NCBI RefSeq assembly: GCF_004102745.1
Contig: NZ_RLII01000004.1
Location: 124,001-188,000 of the forward strand
Length of the DNA: 64,000 nt
Origin: Acetivibrio mesophilus
GTDB lineage: Bacteria; Bacillota; Clostridia; Acetivibrionales; Acetivibrionaceae
Direction: 5' to 3'
The notes under the pieces were generated by a model that made no database searches, had not been told where the DNA came from, and saw only the letters and a program-made list of their open reading frames with translations. The first letter of the stretch is position 1. Each line of letters opens with the position of its first letter. A program made the position numbers and the translations under genes. Below, in pieces: positions 28,644-38,912 of this stretch.

Positions 28644-28678
28644 AAAAAAATAGTAAGGATAATGGTATTCCTTACTAT
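28644..28678 (-). terminator. Intrinsic terminator between pyrR and pyrB
   Basis: On the minus strand ATAGTAAGGA and TCCTTACTAT form a perfect 10-bp stem with a 9-nt loop, followed by seven T. It lies 180 bp after the pyrR stop and 75 bp before pyrB. I saw no PyrR-binding loop upstream of it in this spacer, so it may end a pyrR-only transcript or belong to a different attenuation device. The rest of 28569-28858 is AT-rich with a short ATACTAATAAT direct repeat. Confidence 0.88.
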
Positions 28679-28858
28679 CTTTTAAAGATGCCTGTATTCT
28701 CTTCTAAATAAATAATTAAACCTTCATATTTAAAAATGGGAATAATAGTACATATCTTCTCTTTTTCTTTTATTCTATTAATATAGATATTTTTGTGATT
28801 TTTCATAAACGTACCCTTCCCTTAAAACCTAAATAATTAACAAATAATTCTTATACCC

Positions 28859-29413
28859 CTAATGACTTATACCTTTTTCTATATCACTTATAGTTACACA
28901 ATTAACTCCGTCAACCTCATAAAGCTTAACATTTACCACTTCGAATTTGGAGGTTGGAACATTTTTCCCGACATAATCCGGTCGTATCGGCAACTCTCTG
29001 TGTCCCCTGTCTATCATTACCGCAAGCTGGACCATCTTTGGTCTTCCCGAATCCATCAACGCATCAATAGCTGCTCTTACTGTCCTTCCCGTATATATTA
29101 CATCATCTACAAGAACAATTTTCTTACCGTTTATCGAGAAGTTTATTTCTGTACCGTTTATTATTGGATGTTCCGAAAGCATACTTAAATCATCTCTATA
29201 AAGCGTTATATCGAGAATGCCTACCGGAACTTTCTTTCCCTCTACGCCCTTAATCTTCTCCGCGATCATCCTTGCAAGAGGTACTCCACGCCTTTGAATG
29301 CCTATTAACGCAATATCATCGACACCCTTATTCTTCTCAATAATTTCATGGGCTATTCTTGTTACAGCCCTCACAATTCCACTTTCATCCATTATTTCAG
29401 CTTTATCCATCAT
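28859..29413 (-). CDS. pyrR: Bifunctional pyr mRNA-binding attenuation protein / uracil phosphoribosyltransferase
   Basis: RNA-binding regulator that, with UMP bound, promotes termination in the pyr leader, and has uracil phosphoribosyltransferase activity. The PRPP-binding motif [16 protein letters not shown] is near residue 100, and [12 protein letters not shown] near residue 40. I start at the first ATG of the [10 protein letters not shown] pair, 8 nt after GGAG, giving 184 aa; upstream in-frame codons to 29473 are not conserved. A PyrR-type attenuator lies directly upstream. Confidence 0.95.
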   Translation of the reverse strand: MMDKAEIMDESGIVRAVTRIAHEIIEKNKGVDDIALIGIQRRGVPLARMIAEKIKGVEGKKVPVGILDITLYRDDLSMLSEHPIINGTEINFSINGKKIVLVDDVIYTGRTVRAAIDALMDSGRPKMVQLAVMIDRGHRELPIRPDYVGKNVPTSKFEVVNVKLYEVDGVNCVTISDIEKGISH

Positions 29414-29481
29414 ATTCAACACTCCGATATTATACTTAATATAATTATATTTTGTCGGATTCCAATTGGGCAAAAGGCTCT

Positions 29482-29512
29482 AAAAAAGCTTCTTACCAGT
29501 CGGCAAGAAGCT
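29482..29512 (-). terminator. Attenuator terminator of the pyr leader
   Basis: On the minus strand AGCTTCTT and AAGAAGCT form an 8-bp stem with a 10-nt loop, followed by six T, 69 nt before the pyrR ATG. Together with the PyrR loop at 29569-29601 it forms the expected attenuation device. Confidence 0.88.
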
Positions 29513-29568
29513 ACTTTACAATAAACGTATAGAACCATCGTATTGTATATTATTCAATAAAATATCTT

Positions 29569-29601
29569 ACCTTCTGAGTCTCTCTGGACTTAATTAAAGG
29601 T
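29569..29601 (-). promoter_or_regulatory. PyrR-binding anti-antiterminator hairpin
   Basis: The minus strand carries AGTCCAGAGAGACT (29577-29590), which fits the PyrR-binding consensus ARUCCNGNGAGGYU with one change. It is closed by AGTC/GACT and by an outer ACCTT/AAGGT stem. It lies about 60 nt before the leader terminator, as in Bacillus pyr leaders. With UMP, PyrR should bind here and let the terminator form. Confidence 0.85.
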
Positions 29602-29621
29602 TTATTATTTAATTCTATCTA

Positions 29622-29650
29622 ATGTTAACACAATGAAAGTTAATTGTCTA
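29622..29650 (-). promoter_or_regulatory. Candidate pyr operon promoter
   Basis: On the minus strand TAGACA (29645-29650) and TAACAT (29622-29627) are spaced by 17 nt. It is placed just upstream of the PyrR-binding hairpin, where the pyr promoter is expected. Both hexamers are imperfect. Confidence 0.35.
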
Positions 29651-29722
29651 TACATTTATTATTATATTTTTTTGTTTTTCATTTTATTTTTATATGGCTC
29701 TTAATAATATTTAATAATGTTG

Positions 29723-30133
29723 TCATCGTTTCAAATTAATGCCGAATATACCCCCTATACTTCCCGACAATACTCCAATACCAAGAAGTATCAATACATA
29801 GCTGTTTATATTAAACTCTCTGTAAACTATACTGCTTGCAAGATACAGTATCAGCATATATATAAATCCCACAATTCCACCATTAAGCCATCCCTTACTT
29901 TTTACATTTTTGGTAGATATCCATCCTGCAATCACTATACTTAACAATGTCGTAATTATAACAGCAGTTGACATGTATTTTAGCGGAAAATCTGTAAATT
30001 TAAGAAAATACGCAAATATAGCAAACATTGGCAAAGTAAACAAATATGACACCAGTATTCCTTTTATAATTGTAACAATATTTGAGTGTTCATTTAATAT
30101 ATTCTTTGCCGCCTGGCCAGTTTTATTAATCAT
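29723..30133 (-). CDS. TIGR04086/DUF3792-type small membrane protein
   Basis: 136-aa integral membrane protein with four predicted hydrophobic helices (about residues 22-44, 52-71, 80-102 and 110-130) and a GSIGGIFGINLKR end. It resembles the TIGR04086 family found beside yajC/tgt in clostridia; the function is unknown. The start ATG is preceded by GGGGGG; the open frame continues upstream to 30259 but without SD or conserved sequence. It is separated from yajC by a plus-strand gene here. The assignment is from memory of the family. Confidence 0.7.
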   Translation of the reverse strand: MINKTGQAAKNILNEHSNIVTIIKGILVSYLFTLPMFAIFAYFLKFTDFPLKYMSTAVIITTLLSIVIAGWISTKNVKSKGWLNGGIVGFIYMLILYLASSIVYREFNINSYVLILLGIGVLSGSIGGIFGINLKR

Positions 30134-30464
30134 ATAACCCCCCCAATAGATGTATTTTTTTATACTACAATCTATTATGTTTGTTCGAAAGTTAGAACCA
30201 ATAAAGCAAATAATTTGAAATGGAAATTTATTGAATTCCATATTGTTTTTTTCAAACACCTTTTAATATATCCAACACTTTGTGAAAATGCTAAAACTTA
30301 TTCTGGTATACATACAATAAAAAAACACCATAAACTATAAATTAATAAAATAAATATTGCTTGAACTGATTAAACTATATATGAAAAGCTCCAGAACATT
30401 ATTGCTTTTTTAAGTTAAACCAGTGAAATGCAAAATAAGAATTGATAAAACTGGAGGTTCAATT

Positions 30465-30938
30465 ATGGGATTCTTTGATTTTTTATTCAATACAGAGGGC
30501 AGCATGAAGTCTGATAACGATATGGAGCCTGCCCAAAACAAGACCAGAAAGTTTCAGCCGTTCAACGAAGAGTTTTCGCTGGACATGACAACGGAGCCTT
30601 ATGGAAATAATATGTATGAGGCCAATAATTCTTATTCGAATAACGGTGTTGAAATTCAAGACGCAAAAAATGTATTTCGACTGGTATACAGCGGTATCTT
30701 GGCCAAAAATGATGCTGAGAATTTGTATGCAGTAATCGGCTATGGAAATAACCTGGCTTGGGAGGATACCGAATCCTATTCTATGCACAAGATGGGCCAT
30801 CAGAAGTACGAGTTGTTATTTCCTGTAAAAAGGGCAGGTAACATTAATATGGCCTTTAAAGATGATTTGGAGAACTGGGACAATAATTCAGGCATGAATT
30901 ACAGTTTCAAGAACTATGTTTATGAGGGTAGCCATTAG
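30465..30938 (+). CDS. Small CBM25-like carbohydrate-binding protein, no signal peptide
   Basis: 157 aa. Residues ~1-60 are a polar, Asn/Glu-rich tail after MGFFDFLFN. Residues ~62-155 resemble a starch-binding CBM25 module: LVYSGILAKNDAENLYAVIGYGNNLAWED in pieces, an internal FPVKRAGNINMAFKD strand and the diagnostic WDNNSGMNYSF near the end. It lacks a signal peptide, catalytic domain or dockerin, so it is probably cytoplasmic and might bind glycogen. GGAGG precedes the chosen ATG; an upstream ATG at 30423 is poorer. A terminator overlaps its stop codon. 30134-30464 otherwise shows no gene. Confidence 0.7.
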   Translation: MGFFDFLFNTEGSMKSDNDMEPAQNKTRKFQPFNEEFSLDMTTEPYGNNMYEANNSYSNNGVEIQDAKNVFRLVYSGILAKNDAENLYAVIGYGNNLAWEDTESYSMHKMGHQKYELLFPVKRAGNINMAFKDDLENWDNNSGMNYSFKNYVYEGSH

Positions 30939-30952
30939 GCTACCCTCTTTTT
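30924..30952 (+). terminator. Terminator overlapping the end of the CBM25-like gene
   Basis: GAGGGTAGCC and GGCTACCCTC form a perfect 10-bp stem with ATTA loop, followed by five T. The TAG stop codon lies in the loop and descending arm. It has no T-run on the minus strand, so yajC is not terminated here. Confidence 0.92.
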
Positions 30953-30983
30953 ATAACAGACAATACTGTAAGGTTTATGTATA

Positions 30984-31280
30984 TTACGCTTCCTTAGATT
31001 CTACAATTCTGCTTATTGCCGCTCTAATAAGCTTTATTTGGGTTTTCTCAACGCTAGTCTCTATAGTAATCTCATCATCCTTGATATTTATTACCTTTCC
31101 GATAATACCTCCGGTTGTAATAATATCATCTCCAGTCTTAAGTGCTCCGAGCATTTCCGAGTGCTTCTTATCCCTCTTTTTTTGAGGTAGAAATATCATT
31201 ACGTACATGATGAGAACAAAGGCTAACGGTAAAATCAACGCGCTTAATAGTTCCTGAAAACCTGCTCCTTCTGTTGGCAT
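30984..31280 (-). CDS. yajC: Preprotein translocase subunit YajC
   Basis: 98-aa single-span membrane protein that associates with SecDF. One hydrophobic helix (residues ~12-32, ALILPLAFVLIMYVMIFLP) precedes the family hallmark PQKKRDKKH and a small cytoplasmic domain with GDDIITTGGIIGKV. ATG is preceded by GAGGAGG. It lies immediately downstream of tgt, a conserved queA-tgt-yajC order. Confidence 0.95.
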   Translation of the reverse strand: MPTEGAGFQELLSALILPLAFVLIMYVMIFLPQKKRDKKHSEMLGALKTGDDIITTGGIIGKVINIKDDEITIETSVEKTQIKLIRAAISRIVESKEA

Positions 31281-31349
31281 AACAAACCTCCTCTTAATTT
31301 ATTGTTTATTTTATTTATTATTACCATATTGTTAAATTAGGTGCATCCA

Positions 31350-32489
<1,140 letters not shown>

Positions 32490-32513
32490 TTATTAATATT
32501 TACTATAATATTT

Positions 32514-33539
32514 TTACTTTATAAACATAGCATCGCCAAAGCTAAAAAACCTGTACTTTTCCCTGACGGCAGCGTTATAGGCTTCCATTATTCTGTCACG
32601 CCCAGCCAGAGCACTCACAAGCATAATAAGTGTCGATTCCGGCAAATGGAAATTGGTTATTAATGAATCTACCACTTTAAACTCATATCCCGGGTAAATA
32701 AAAATATCAGTCCACCCGCTTTGAGGCTTCAATCTACCCTTTTCATCTCCTACCGTTTCAAGCACTCTGCAGCTCGTCGTCCCCACTGCAATTACTTTGC
32801 AACCGTTTTCCTTTGCCGCATTTATTTTATTGCAATCCTCTTCATTTATCCGGTAAAACTCGCTGTGCATTTTGTGCTCCTGCAAATTCTCAACCTTTAC
32901 CGGCCTGAATGTGCCAAGGCCCACATGAAGCGTCACATAAGCAATATTGACACCTCGGTTGGCCAATTCCTCCAAAAGCTCCACAGTGAAATGAAGTCCT
33001 GCAGTAGGAGCAGCAGCAGATCCTCTGTATTTTGAATATACAGTCTGGTACCTTTCCGCATCATCAATCTTTTTCGTTATGTAAGGAGGCAACGGAACAA
33101 TGCCAACTCTGTCAAGAATCTGTTCAAAAATACCGTCATACTCAAATCTGACAAGCCTATTTCCTTCTTCAATTATTTCTATAACCTCAGCCTTAAGCTC
33201 ACCATTTCCAAATACAAACCTTGACCCCGGTTTTGCCTTTTTCCCCGGCTTTAAAATAACTTCCCAAACATCCCCATTAATCTTTTTCAGGAGAACAAAC
33301 TCAATTTTTCCACCGGTGCCTTCCTTTTCTCCAAGGAGTCTTGCGGGGATAACCCTGGTGTCATTTAAAACTAAGCAATCACCCTTGTTTATGTACTCGC
33401 CAATATCCTTAAACTGCTTATGGCATATTCCTCCCGCTTCCCTGTCCAATACCAAAAGTCTTGACATATCCCTTTTGGCAGTTGGTTCCTGCGCAATTAA
33501 TTCCTGCGGTAAATCATAATAAAAATCACTAACCTTCAT
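32514..33539 (-). CDS. queA: S-adenosylmethionine:tRNA ribosyltransferase-isomerase
   Basis: Makes epoxyqueuosine by adding the ribosyl group of SAM to preQ1-t[17 protein letters not shown] at the N-terminus, [34 protein letters not shown] and [16 protein letters not shown] are family signatures. 341 aa from ATG 33537-33539. The SD is weak (GGTG). It is followed by tgt on the same strand, so two queuosine steps are together. Confidence 0.96.
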   Translation of the reverse strand: MKVSDFYYDLPQELIAQEPTAKRDMSRLLVLDREAGGICHKQFKDIGEYINKGDCLVLNDTRVIPARLLGEKEGTGGKIEFVLLKKINGDVWEVILKPGKKAKPGSRFVFGNGELKAEVIEIIEEGNRLVRFEYDGIFEQILDRVGIVPLPPYITKKIDDAERYQTVYSKYRGSAAAPTAGLHFTVELLEELANRGVNIAYVTLHVGLGTFRPVKVENLQEHKMHSEFYRINEEDCNKINAAKENGCKVIAVGTTSCRVLETVGDEKGRLKPQSGWTDIFIYPGYEFKVVDSLITNFHLPESTLIMLVSALAGRDRIMEAYNAAVREKYRFFSFGDAMFIK

Positions 33540-33732
33540 AGTCAATTTAACACCGTTTCATATTATTTTATTGTAAGACAATGTCTTAACGATAGAATTA
33601 CCAATATATTTATTTTTTTCGATAATTCGATTTACATAGTTTTAAGATATTTTATGCGATTTATATAGAATAATACATTAAATCCTTCTTTCATGCAAGG
33701 TTCAAATGCAAAAAAACTCCAACAAGCCATAT

Positions 33733-33758
33733 AAAAGCTCCGGAAAATATTCCGGAGC
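33733..33758 (-). terminator. Terminator after the SpoIID-like gene
   Basis: On the minus strand GCTCCGGAA and TTCCGGAGC form a 9-bp stem with a 4-nt loop, followed by TTTTA. It separates this gene from queA. The remaining 33546-33787 spacer holds nothing else I can support. Confidence 0.85.
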
Positions 33759-33787
33759 AGGTTATTAATTATTATTCAAAATCAAGG

Positions 33788-35497
33788 TTATTCAACCTTG
33801 GTACCTGGAAAATAATGGGACAATATTTCTTCGTAGGTAAATCCAGCCTTAGCCATCCCCTTGGCCCCTTCTTGACTCATGCCCACTGCATGTCCCCAAC
33901 CTTTTCCTTTAAACGTGTAGTTTGTTGGAATCAATGGAACAACCTTCATACCGGCTGAGTTGACGACATTTAGCTTGCCGCTCGAAGAACTTATGGTTTG
34001 CAATCCTGAAGCTGTCATTACCTTTGTTCCTCCAAGCTGTGTCTTAGTTGATTCATCGTCATTTCCCTTCACAAAGATGTCTGCGTCTGTCGTAATATCA
34101 TACCACTGGCTGTCAAGGCTTAAGAAATTTCTTGTGGAACCATTTGTATAAACCTTTTCTCCTTGACTACCCTTTACTATTACCTCAGTTGCTCTTCCCG
34201 CCTCAGATCTCTTCGTTATATAAATTCCTTGTATATCTCCTAGTTTAAAGCCGCGGTCAACCATTATCTGCTTTATCTTCTGTGCGGTAAAGGAAACCTC
34301 CCAATTGTAGTGCCAAGAGTCTCCCGACTCATATTTATCTTCAACACTTAAAAGATACGGGTATCCCTCACTTCCCCAAACATTTTTTACGTCCTCTGTC
34401 CTACCTCCGCTGGAACTGAAATAGAATACTGAAGCAGGCTTTCCGTTGTATGTAACTATCTTTCCCTTCGTATCATCAACTGCCTTATTTGTTGATGCCG
34501 CCTCTCCGTCGAACCCCTTATATACTTGAGAATACACAGTAGGACACAAATCAAATTGAAGTCTTTTGTATTTGTTCAGGTTGTTCACCGTATAGGTCCT
34601 TGCCGCAACCGCCTGAGATTTCAGAGCTTCAGGGTGGGAGCTTGCCTGTATCTCATAGGGTACAACCCCATACAAATATTCTTCAATATTAATCACATTA
34701 ATGACCGTCATATCACTTCCGGACAGTCTTAGAATTTCAAAAGCACCGCGATATCTCTTCTTATCATCTCCATTGATCCTTAATACGCAGTTCTCATCTT
34801 TATTCTCAGGCTGTACCTGAAACGCATAGTATATTGAGTCAAACATAAGCATTACCTTTTCGTCCTTCGACAGAACAGTTATTCTTGACATGGATGGATC
34901 CACAACACTATACTCCCCAGTGTTTAAAACCGGATCAATATTGTCAATTATCGCCTTTTGTGCGTCGTTTTCGTCAACATAAAAACCTGTCCAGATCTGC
35001 CAGCTGTCAGCGTATACCGGATAGGCATCTACACCTTTCTGCCTGATTTCCGTAAGGCTTGTGTAAAGGGCATCATAATCTTTATAATCTTCTCCTATTT
35101 TTATATGATAGGCTCCAATTAACTCTCCCGAAGGAGTTTTTCCCGAAGAAGGATTGTATTCGGTAAGTCCACTGCTTCCTTTTAGAAAAAACGCATCTTT
35201 TCTTATTGTCACTGCATTACCGGAAGACTCCTTTATAAGGCAGGTAAATCTATCCCCGGAAGAATATCCGAATTGAAGTCCATTTTGGGCATCTACTGTA
35301 AAGCTTGAAACCGACGAATACTGACCTGTCTGTGAATCATTAAAAAGAAGGCCAATCCTAACTTTATTCGGAACCCCCTCATATGCGTAGACCATAAAAC
35401 TTTGTGAAAAAAACAACGACACATACACAAGAGATAGCAATGCCAACCGAAGTGCCATCCACTTTATTTTAGACTTTGACAACAAACGCTCTTTCAT
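33788..35497 (-). CDS. SpoIID/LytB domain protein (lytic transglycosylase-like)
   Basis: 569-aa exported protein. A signal peptide or anchor covers residues ~10-38 (WMALRLALLSLVYVSLFFS). A SPOR-like segment lies near residues 130-200. A SpoIID domain follows (about 260-565), with the catalytic Glu region VVPYEIQASSHPEALKSQ, ARTYTVNN, and GWGHAVGMSQEGAKGMA near the end. SpoIID of sporulation is ~340 aa and is usually next to spoIIQ/murA; this longer form is a paralogue, likely cleaving denuded glycan strands. ATG 35495-35497 follows GGAGG; an ATG 12 bases upstream contains the SD. Confidence 0.88.
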   Translation of the reverse strand: MKERLLSKSKIKWMALRLALLSLVYVSLFFSQSFMVYAYEGVPNKVRIGLLFNDSQTGQYSSVSSFTVDAQNGLQFGYSSGDRFTCLIKESSGNAVTIRKDAFFLKGSSGLTEYNPSSGKTPSGELIGAYHIKIGEDYKDYDALYTSLTEIRQKGVDAYPVYADSWQIWTGFYVDENDAQKAIIDNIDPVLNTGEYSVVDPSMSRITVLSKDEKVMLMFDSIYYAFQVQPENKDENCVLRINGDDKKRYRGAFEILRLSGSDMTVINVINIEEYLYGVVPYEIQASSHPEALKSQAVAARTYTVNNLNKYKRLQFDLCPTVYSQVYKGFDGEAASTNKAVDDTKGKIVTYNGKPASVFYFSSSGGRTEDVKNVWGSEGYPYLLSVEDKYESGDSWHYNWEVSFTAQKIKQIMVDRGFKLGDIQGIYITKRSEAGRATEVIVKGSQGEKVYTNGSTRNFLSLDSQWYDITTDADIFVKGNDDESTKTQLGGTKVMTASGLQTISSSSGKLNVVNSAGMKVVPLIPTNYTFKGKGWGHAVGMSQEGAKGMAKAGFTYEEILSHYFPGTKVE

Positions 35498-35714
35498 ATT
35501 CTCCTCCATACTTATCTTTTGTATTTCGCTTTATGTCATTATACCATCAAGCTTGCTTAATGTATAAAACTATTATATCAATATTAGTTCGACAAAAGCT
35601 TCCAATTCCCTGCTTTGTAACAGAATTGTAAAGTTATAAAGCAGGTATATTAACCCAAAAAACGAGCATGCTATATCTAAAAATTTCAAATTAAAAATAA
35701 CAAAAATAAATAGT

Positions 35715-35743
35715 TTGACATATAATATTTTAGATGATAGAAT
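35715..35743 (+). promoter_or_regulatory. Promoter of the asd-dap operon
   Basis: TTGACA (35715-35720) and TAGAAT (35738-35743) separated by exactly 17 nt. Transcription would begin near 35750, about 30 nt before the lysine aptamer. Confidence 0.85.
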
Positions 35744-35778
35744 AGATGAAAATAAAGTTAATAGTGTTATTACAATGT

Positions 35779-35925
35779 TTGATAGAGGTGCAGTTTTCAA
35801 TAGTAGGTTTTCCGAAGAGTTTGAGCTCTAATGACGAAGGCTGAAAGGGTCAATTGCCGAAGAGTGTATCTGCTCAAAAAGGTACAGTCTGGTTATATGG
35901 TTAATAGCTGTATAACTGTCATCAA
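35779..35925 (+). promoter_or_regulatory. Lysine riboswitch (L-box) aptamer
   Basis: About 147 nt closed by TTGAT/ATCAA as part of P1. Conserved L-box blocks are present in order: GATAGAGGTGCAG, AGTAGG, GACGAAGGCTGAAAGGG, TTGCCGAAG, and a GGTTATAT/GTATAACTGTCATC arm. It lies between a consensus promoter and a terminator ahead of asd-dapA-dapB, so lysine should shut down the DAP/lysine pathway by premature termination. Confidence 0.93.
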
Positions 35926-35994
35926 TTGATTTGATGGAGCGCTATCAGTTCATAAAGCTTAGTTGTATATTTGCACTAAAATCTTAGATGAACT

Positions 35995-36018
35995 GCTGGT
36001 ACTCATACCAGCTTTTTT
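35995..36018 (+). terminator. Riboswitch expression-platform terminator
   Basis: GCTGGTA and TACCAGC form a 7-bp stem with CTCA loop, followed by six T. It lies 70 nt after the L-box aptamer and 93 nt before asd, so it should be the lysine-controlled terminator. Confidence 0.92.
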
Positions 36019-36110
36019 AGTGTTCTTAAGGCCAATACAGGTGATACGTCATACTATCAAACCAAAATCCAATTTTTAATTTTTATAATATATATCAGGA
36101 GGTTATTCTT

Positions 36111-37109
36111 ATGAAAAAGGTAAATTTAGCAGTAGTTGGAGCTACCGGAATGGTTGGCAGAACATTCGTTAAGGTTCTGGAAGAAAGAAACTTGCCCATA
36201 GAAAACATATATTTCTTTTCCTCAAGCCGCTCCGCCGGTTCAACTATAGTTTTCAATAACAAGGAATACACCGTAGAGGAGCTTACTGAAACATCCTTTG
36301 ACAGAGGAATAGATATTGCACTATTCTCTGCTGGGGCGAGCACCAGTGAGAAATTTGCACCTATAGCAGCTTCAAAAGGTTGTGTGGCTGTAGACAATAG
36401 CAGCTGTTGGAGAATGGACGAAAAAGTTCCCCTTGTAGTACCGGAGGTTAATCCTCAGGATATTTCCTGGAACCAAGGCATAATAGCCAATCCAAACTGC
36501 TCCACCATACAGGCAGTTGTTGCATTAAAGCCTTTACATGATAAGTACAAAATAAAAAGAATAGTTTATTCCACATACCAGGCTGTATCCGGAGCCGGAC
36601 TTAGCGGATATAATGACCTTGAAAACGGTCTTAAGGGAGAAGCTCCAAAGAAGTTCCCTCATCCGATTGCCGGTAACTGCTTGCCTCATATTGACGTTTT
36701 TCTTCCCAATGGCTATACAAAGGAAGAAATGAAAATGGTACATGAGACAAGAAAAATATTAGGAGACAATAGTTTAAAAATAACTGCCACCACCGTAAGA
36801 GTACCTGTATTTAACGGTCACAGTGAATCAATAAATGTTGAGTTTGAAAAACAATATGATCTTGATGAATTGAAAGAAGTTTTGAGAAATGCACCTGGAA
36901 TCATTGTGCAAGATGACGTTGCCAACAATGTTTACCCAATGGCTATTGATGCTACCGGAAAAGACGAAACCTTTGTTGGAAGAATTCGTCGTGATGAAAG
37001 TGTTGAAAGCGGTGTAAACCTCTGGGTTGTTGCAGATAATATTAGAAAAGGCGCTGCCACAAATGCTGTTCAAATCGCACAGGAACTAATTAAAATGTGG
37101 AACAAATAA
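36111..37109 (+). CDS. asd: Aspartate-semialdehyde dehydrogenase
   Basis: Reduces aspartyl phosphate to aspartate semialdehyde, the branch point to DAP/lysine and threonine/methionine. NADP-binding GATGMVGRTF at the N-terminus, the catalytic Cys in NPNCSTIQ near residue 128 and His in GHSESINVEF are clear; 332 aa. AGGAGG precedes the ATG. It is the first gene after the lysine riboswitch. Confidence 0.97.
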   Translation: MKKVNLAVVGATGMVGRTFVKVLEERNLPIENIYFFSSSRSAGSTIVFNNKEYTVEELTETSFDRGIDIALFSAGASTSEKFAPIAASKGCVAVDNSSCWRMDEKVPLVVPEVNPQDISWNQGIIANPNCSTIQAVVALKPLHDKYKIKRIVYSTYQAVSGAGLSGYNDLENGLKGEAPKKFPHPIAGNCLPHIDVFLPNGYTKEEMKMVHETRKILGDNSLKITATTVRVPVFNGHSESINVEFEKQYDLDELKEVLRNAPGIIVQDDVANNVYPMAIDATGKDETFVGRIRRDESVESGVNLWVVADNIRKGAATNAVQIAQELIKMWNK

Positions 37110-37179
37110 TTATTGATTTACCCTATTATATATTAGCCATGTAAAATCGCTAGAATAATAAAGTGAAAGGATGTCGATT

Positions 37180-38058
37180 ATGAGAAAACCAATATTTACC
37201 GGTGCTGGTGTAGCAATAATAACACCATTTACAGAAGATGGCGTTGACTTTAACAAGTTGGGAGAACTCATTGACTTCCAAATAAAAGAAGGTATCGACT
37301 CGATTATAATTTGCGGAACCACCGGAGAAGCATCCACAATGCCTGATGAAGAGCATAAGGCCGTTATAAAATATGCTGTAGAAAGAGTAAATAAAAGAGT
37401 TCCGGTTATAGCGGGAACAGGAAGCAATGATACCCACCATGCAATCAGTTTGAGCAAATATGCCGAAGAAGTTGGTGCAGATGCAATACTAAGTGTAACC
37501 CCTTACTATAACAAGGCAACCCAAAAGGGTCTTTACGAGCACTTTAAACTGATTGCACAAAGTATCAAAATTCCTGTGGTTTTATATAATGTACCAAGTA
37601 GAACCAGCTTGAACATGGACCCAAAGACTGTAAAGCAGTTGTCCGAGATAGAAAACATAGTTGCTATCAAGGAATGCAACATAAACCAGGTCGGTGAAAT
37701 TGTAAACATCTGCCCTCCTGATTTCACTGTGTATTCCGGAAATGACGATATGGTGGTCCCCTTTCTTGCCTTAGGAGGTAAGGGAGTAATATCTGTAATG
37801 GCAAATATTATTCCAAAGGAAACTCACAATCTTGTGGCCACATTCCTCGACGGAAACATTGAAGAAAGCAGAAAAATCCAGCTAAAGCTTTTAGATCTCA
37901 TCAAAGCATTGTTCATCGAAGTAAGTCCTATCCCGGTTAAAGAAGCAATGAATCTTATGGGTATGGAAGTTGGAAAGTGCCGTTTGCCTCTTACAGATAT
38001 GAGTGAGAAAAACTTGGATGTATTAAAGCAAACCCTTAAGGATTATGGCTTGATTTAA
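37180..38058 (+). CDS. dapA: 4-hydroxy-tetrahydrodipicolinate synthase
   Basis: Condenses aspartate semialdehyde with pyruvate. TIM-barrel motifs: GTTGEASTM near residue 44, TPYYNKATQ with the proton-relay Tyr, YNVPSRTS, and the Schiff-base Lys in AIKECN near residue 161. 292 aa from ATG 37180, which has AAAGG 9 nt upstream; an ATG nine bases earlier lies in that spacer. Second gene of the operon. Confidence 0.97.
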   Translation: MRKPIFTGAGVAIITPFTEDGVDFNKLGELIDFQIKEGIDSIIICGTTGEASTMPDEEHKAVIKYAVERVNKRVPVIAGTGSNDTHHAISLSKYAEEVGADAILSVTPYYNKATQKGLYEHFKLIAQSIKIPVVLYNVPSRTSLNMDPKTVKQLSEIENIVAIKECNINQVGEIVNICPPDFTVYSGNDDMVVPFLALGGKGVISVMANIIPKETHNLVATFLDGNIEESRKIQLKLLDLIKALFIEVSPIPVKEAMNLMGMEVGKCRLPLTDMSEKNLDVLKQTLKDYGLI

Positions 38059-38062
38059 AATT

Positions 38063-38082
38063 ACGCCGTTCTAATACGGCGT
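38063..38082 (+). other. Intercistronic hairpin between dapA and dapB
   Basis: ACGCCGT and ACGGCGT form a 7-bp stem with a 6-nt loop starting 4 nt after the dapA stop. It is followed by TTTCACATTATTTTT rather than a clean T-run. It could be a weak terminator or 3'-end stabiliser that lowers dapB expression. Confidence 0.6.
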
Positions 38083-38131
38083 TTCACATTATTTTTATAC
38101 GTACTAATGTAAAAAAGGAAGTGCTATTCAA

Positions 38132-38890
38132 ATGATAAACATATTATTAAGCGGATGTAACGGAAAGATGGGTCAAGTGATCAGCAAGCTTGCGTCAGAA
38201 AAGGAAAACTTAAGAATTGCTGCTGGGTTTGATATAAATACATCAATACAGAATCCTTACCCTGTTTATACTGACTTAAATAAATGCGATATAAAAATTG
38301 ATGTAATTATCGATTTTTCTCATCCTTCTGTTTTACAAGGTCTGCTTGAATTTGCAGTTGCAAAGAAAATACCGGCAGTTATAGCAACAACCGGTCTTAG
38401 CAGCTCCCAGATAAAAATGCTCCACGAAGCATCAAAGAATATACCTATATTTTTCTCAGCCAATATGTCAATAGGGGTAAATCTCCTGCTTGACCTGGTT
38501 AGAAAAGCTGCAAAAGTACTTGAAGGCAATTTCGACATAGAAATTATCGAGAAACACCACAATCAAAAAATTGATGCTCCCAGCGGAACCGCATTGGCTA
38601 TAGCCGATGCAATAAACTCCGTTTTGACTGAGCAGCAGGAATATATTTATGACAGACACTCCAGAAGAAAAAAGAGGAATAAAAAAGAGATAGGTATACA
38701 TGCTGTAAGAGGCGGTACCATCGTTGGTGACCACTCTGTAATCTTTGCCGGCAATGATGAAATAATTGAGATAAATCACATTGCTACATCAAAACACATA
38801 TTTGCCGAAGGCTCCTTAAACGCCGCAGCGTTTTTACATGATAAAAAGCCGGGCATGTATAGCATGGATGAGCTTATTGAAAGTAAATAG
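38132..38890 (+). CDS. dapB: 4-hydroxy-tetrahydrodipicolinate reductase
   Basis: NAD(P)H-dependent reductase. GCNGKMGQVI is the nucleotide-binding loop, ATTGLSSSQ and SANMSIGVN follow, and EKHHNQKIDAPSGTA carries the catalytic His and Lys. 252 aa, slightly short but complete. AAGGAAGTG precedes the ATG. Third gene of the lysine-controlled operon. Confidence 0.96.
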   Translation: MINILLSGCNGKMGQVISKLASEKENLRIAAGFDINTSIQNPYPVYTDLNKCDIKIDVIIDFSHPSVLQGLLEFAVAKKIPAVIATTGLSSSQIKMLHEASKNIPIFFSANMSIGVNLLLDLVRKAAKVLEGNFDIEIIEKHHNQKIDAPSGTALAIADAINSVLTEQQEYIYDRHSRRKKRNKKEIGIHAVRGGTIVGDHSVIFAGNDEIIEINHIATSKHIFAEGSLNAAAFLHDKKPGMYSMDELIESK

Positions 38891-38912
38891 AATTCTGCCA
38901 GGAGGTGTTTGC

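Noticed and set aside
35573-35800. 75-aa minus-strand frame between the SpoIID-like gene and the L-box
   Set aside because: No SD, low-complexity hydrophobic composition, and it overlaps the asd promoter and the start of the riboswitch.
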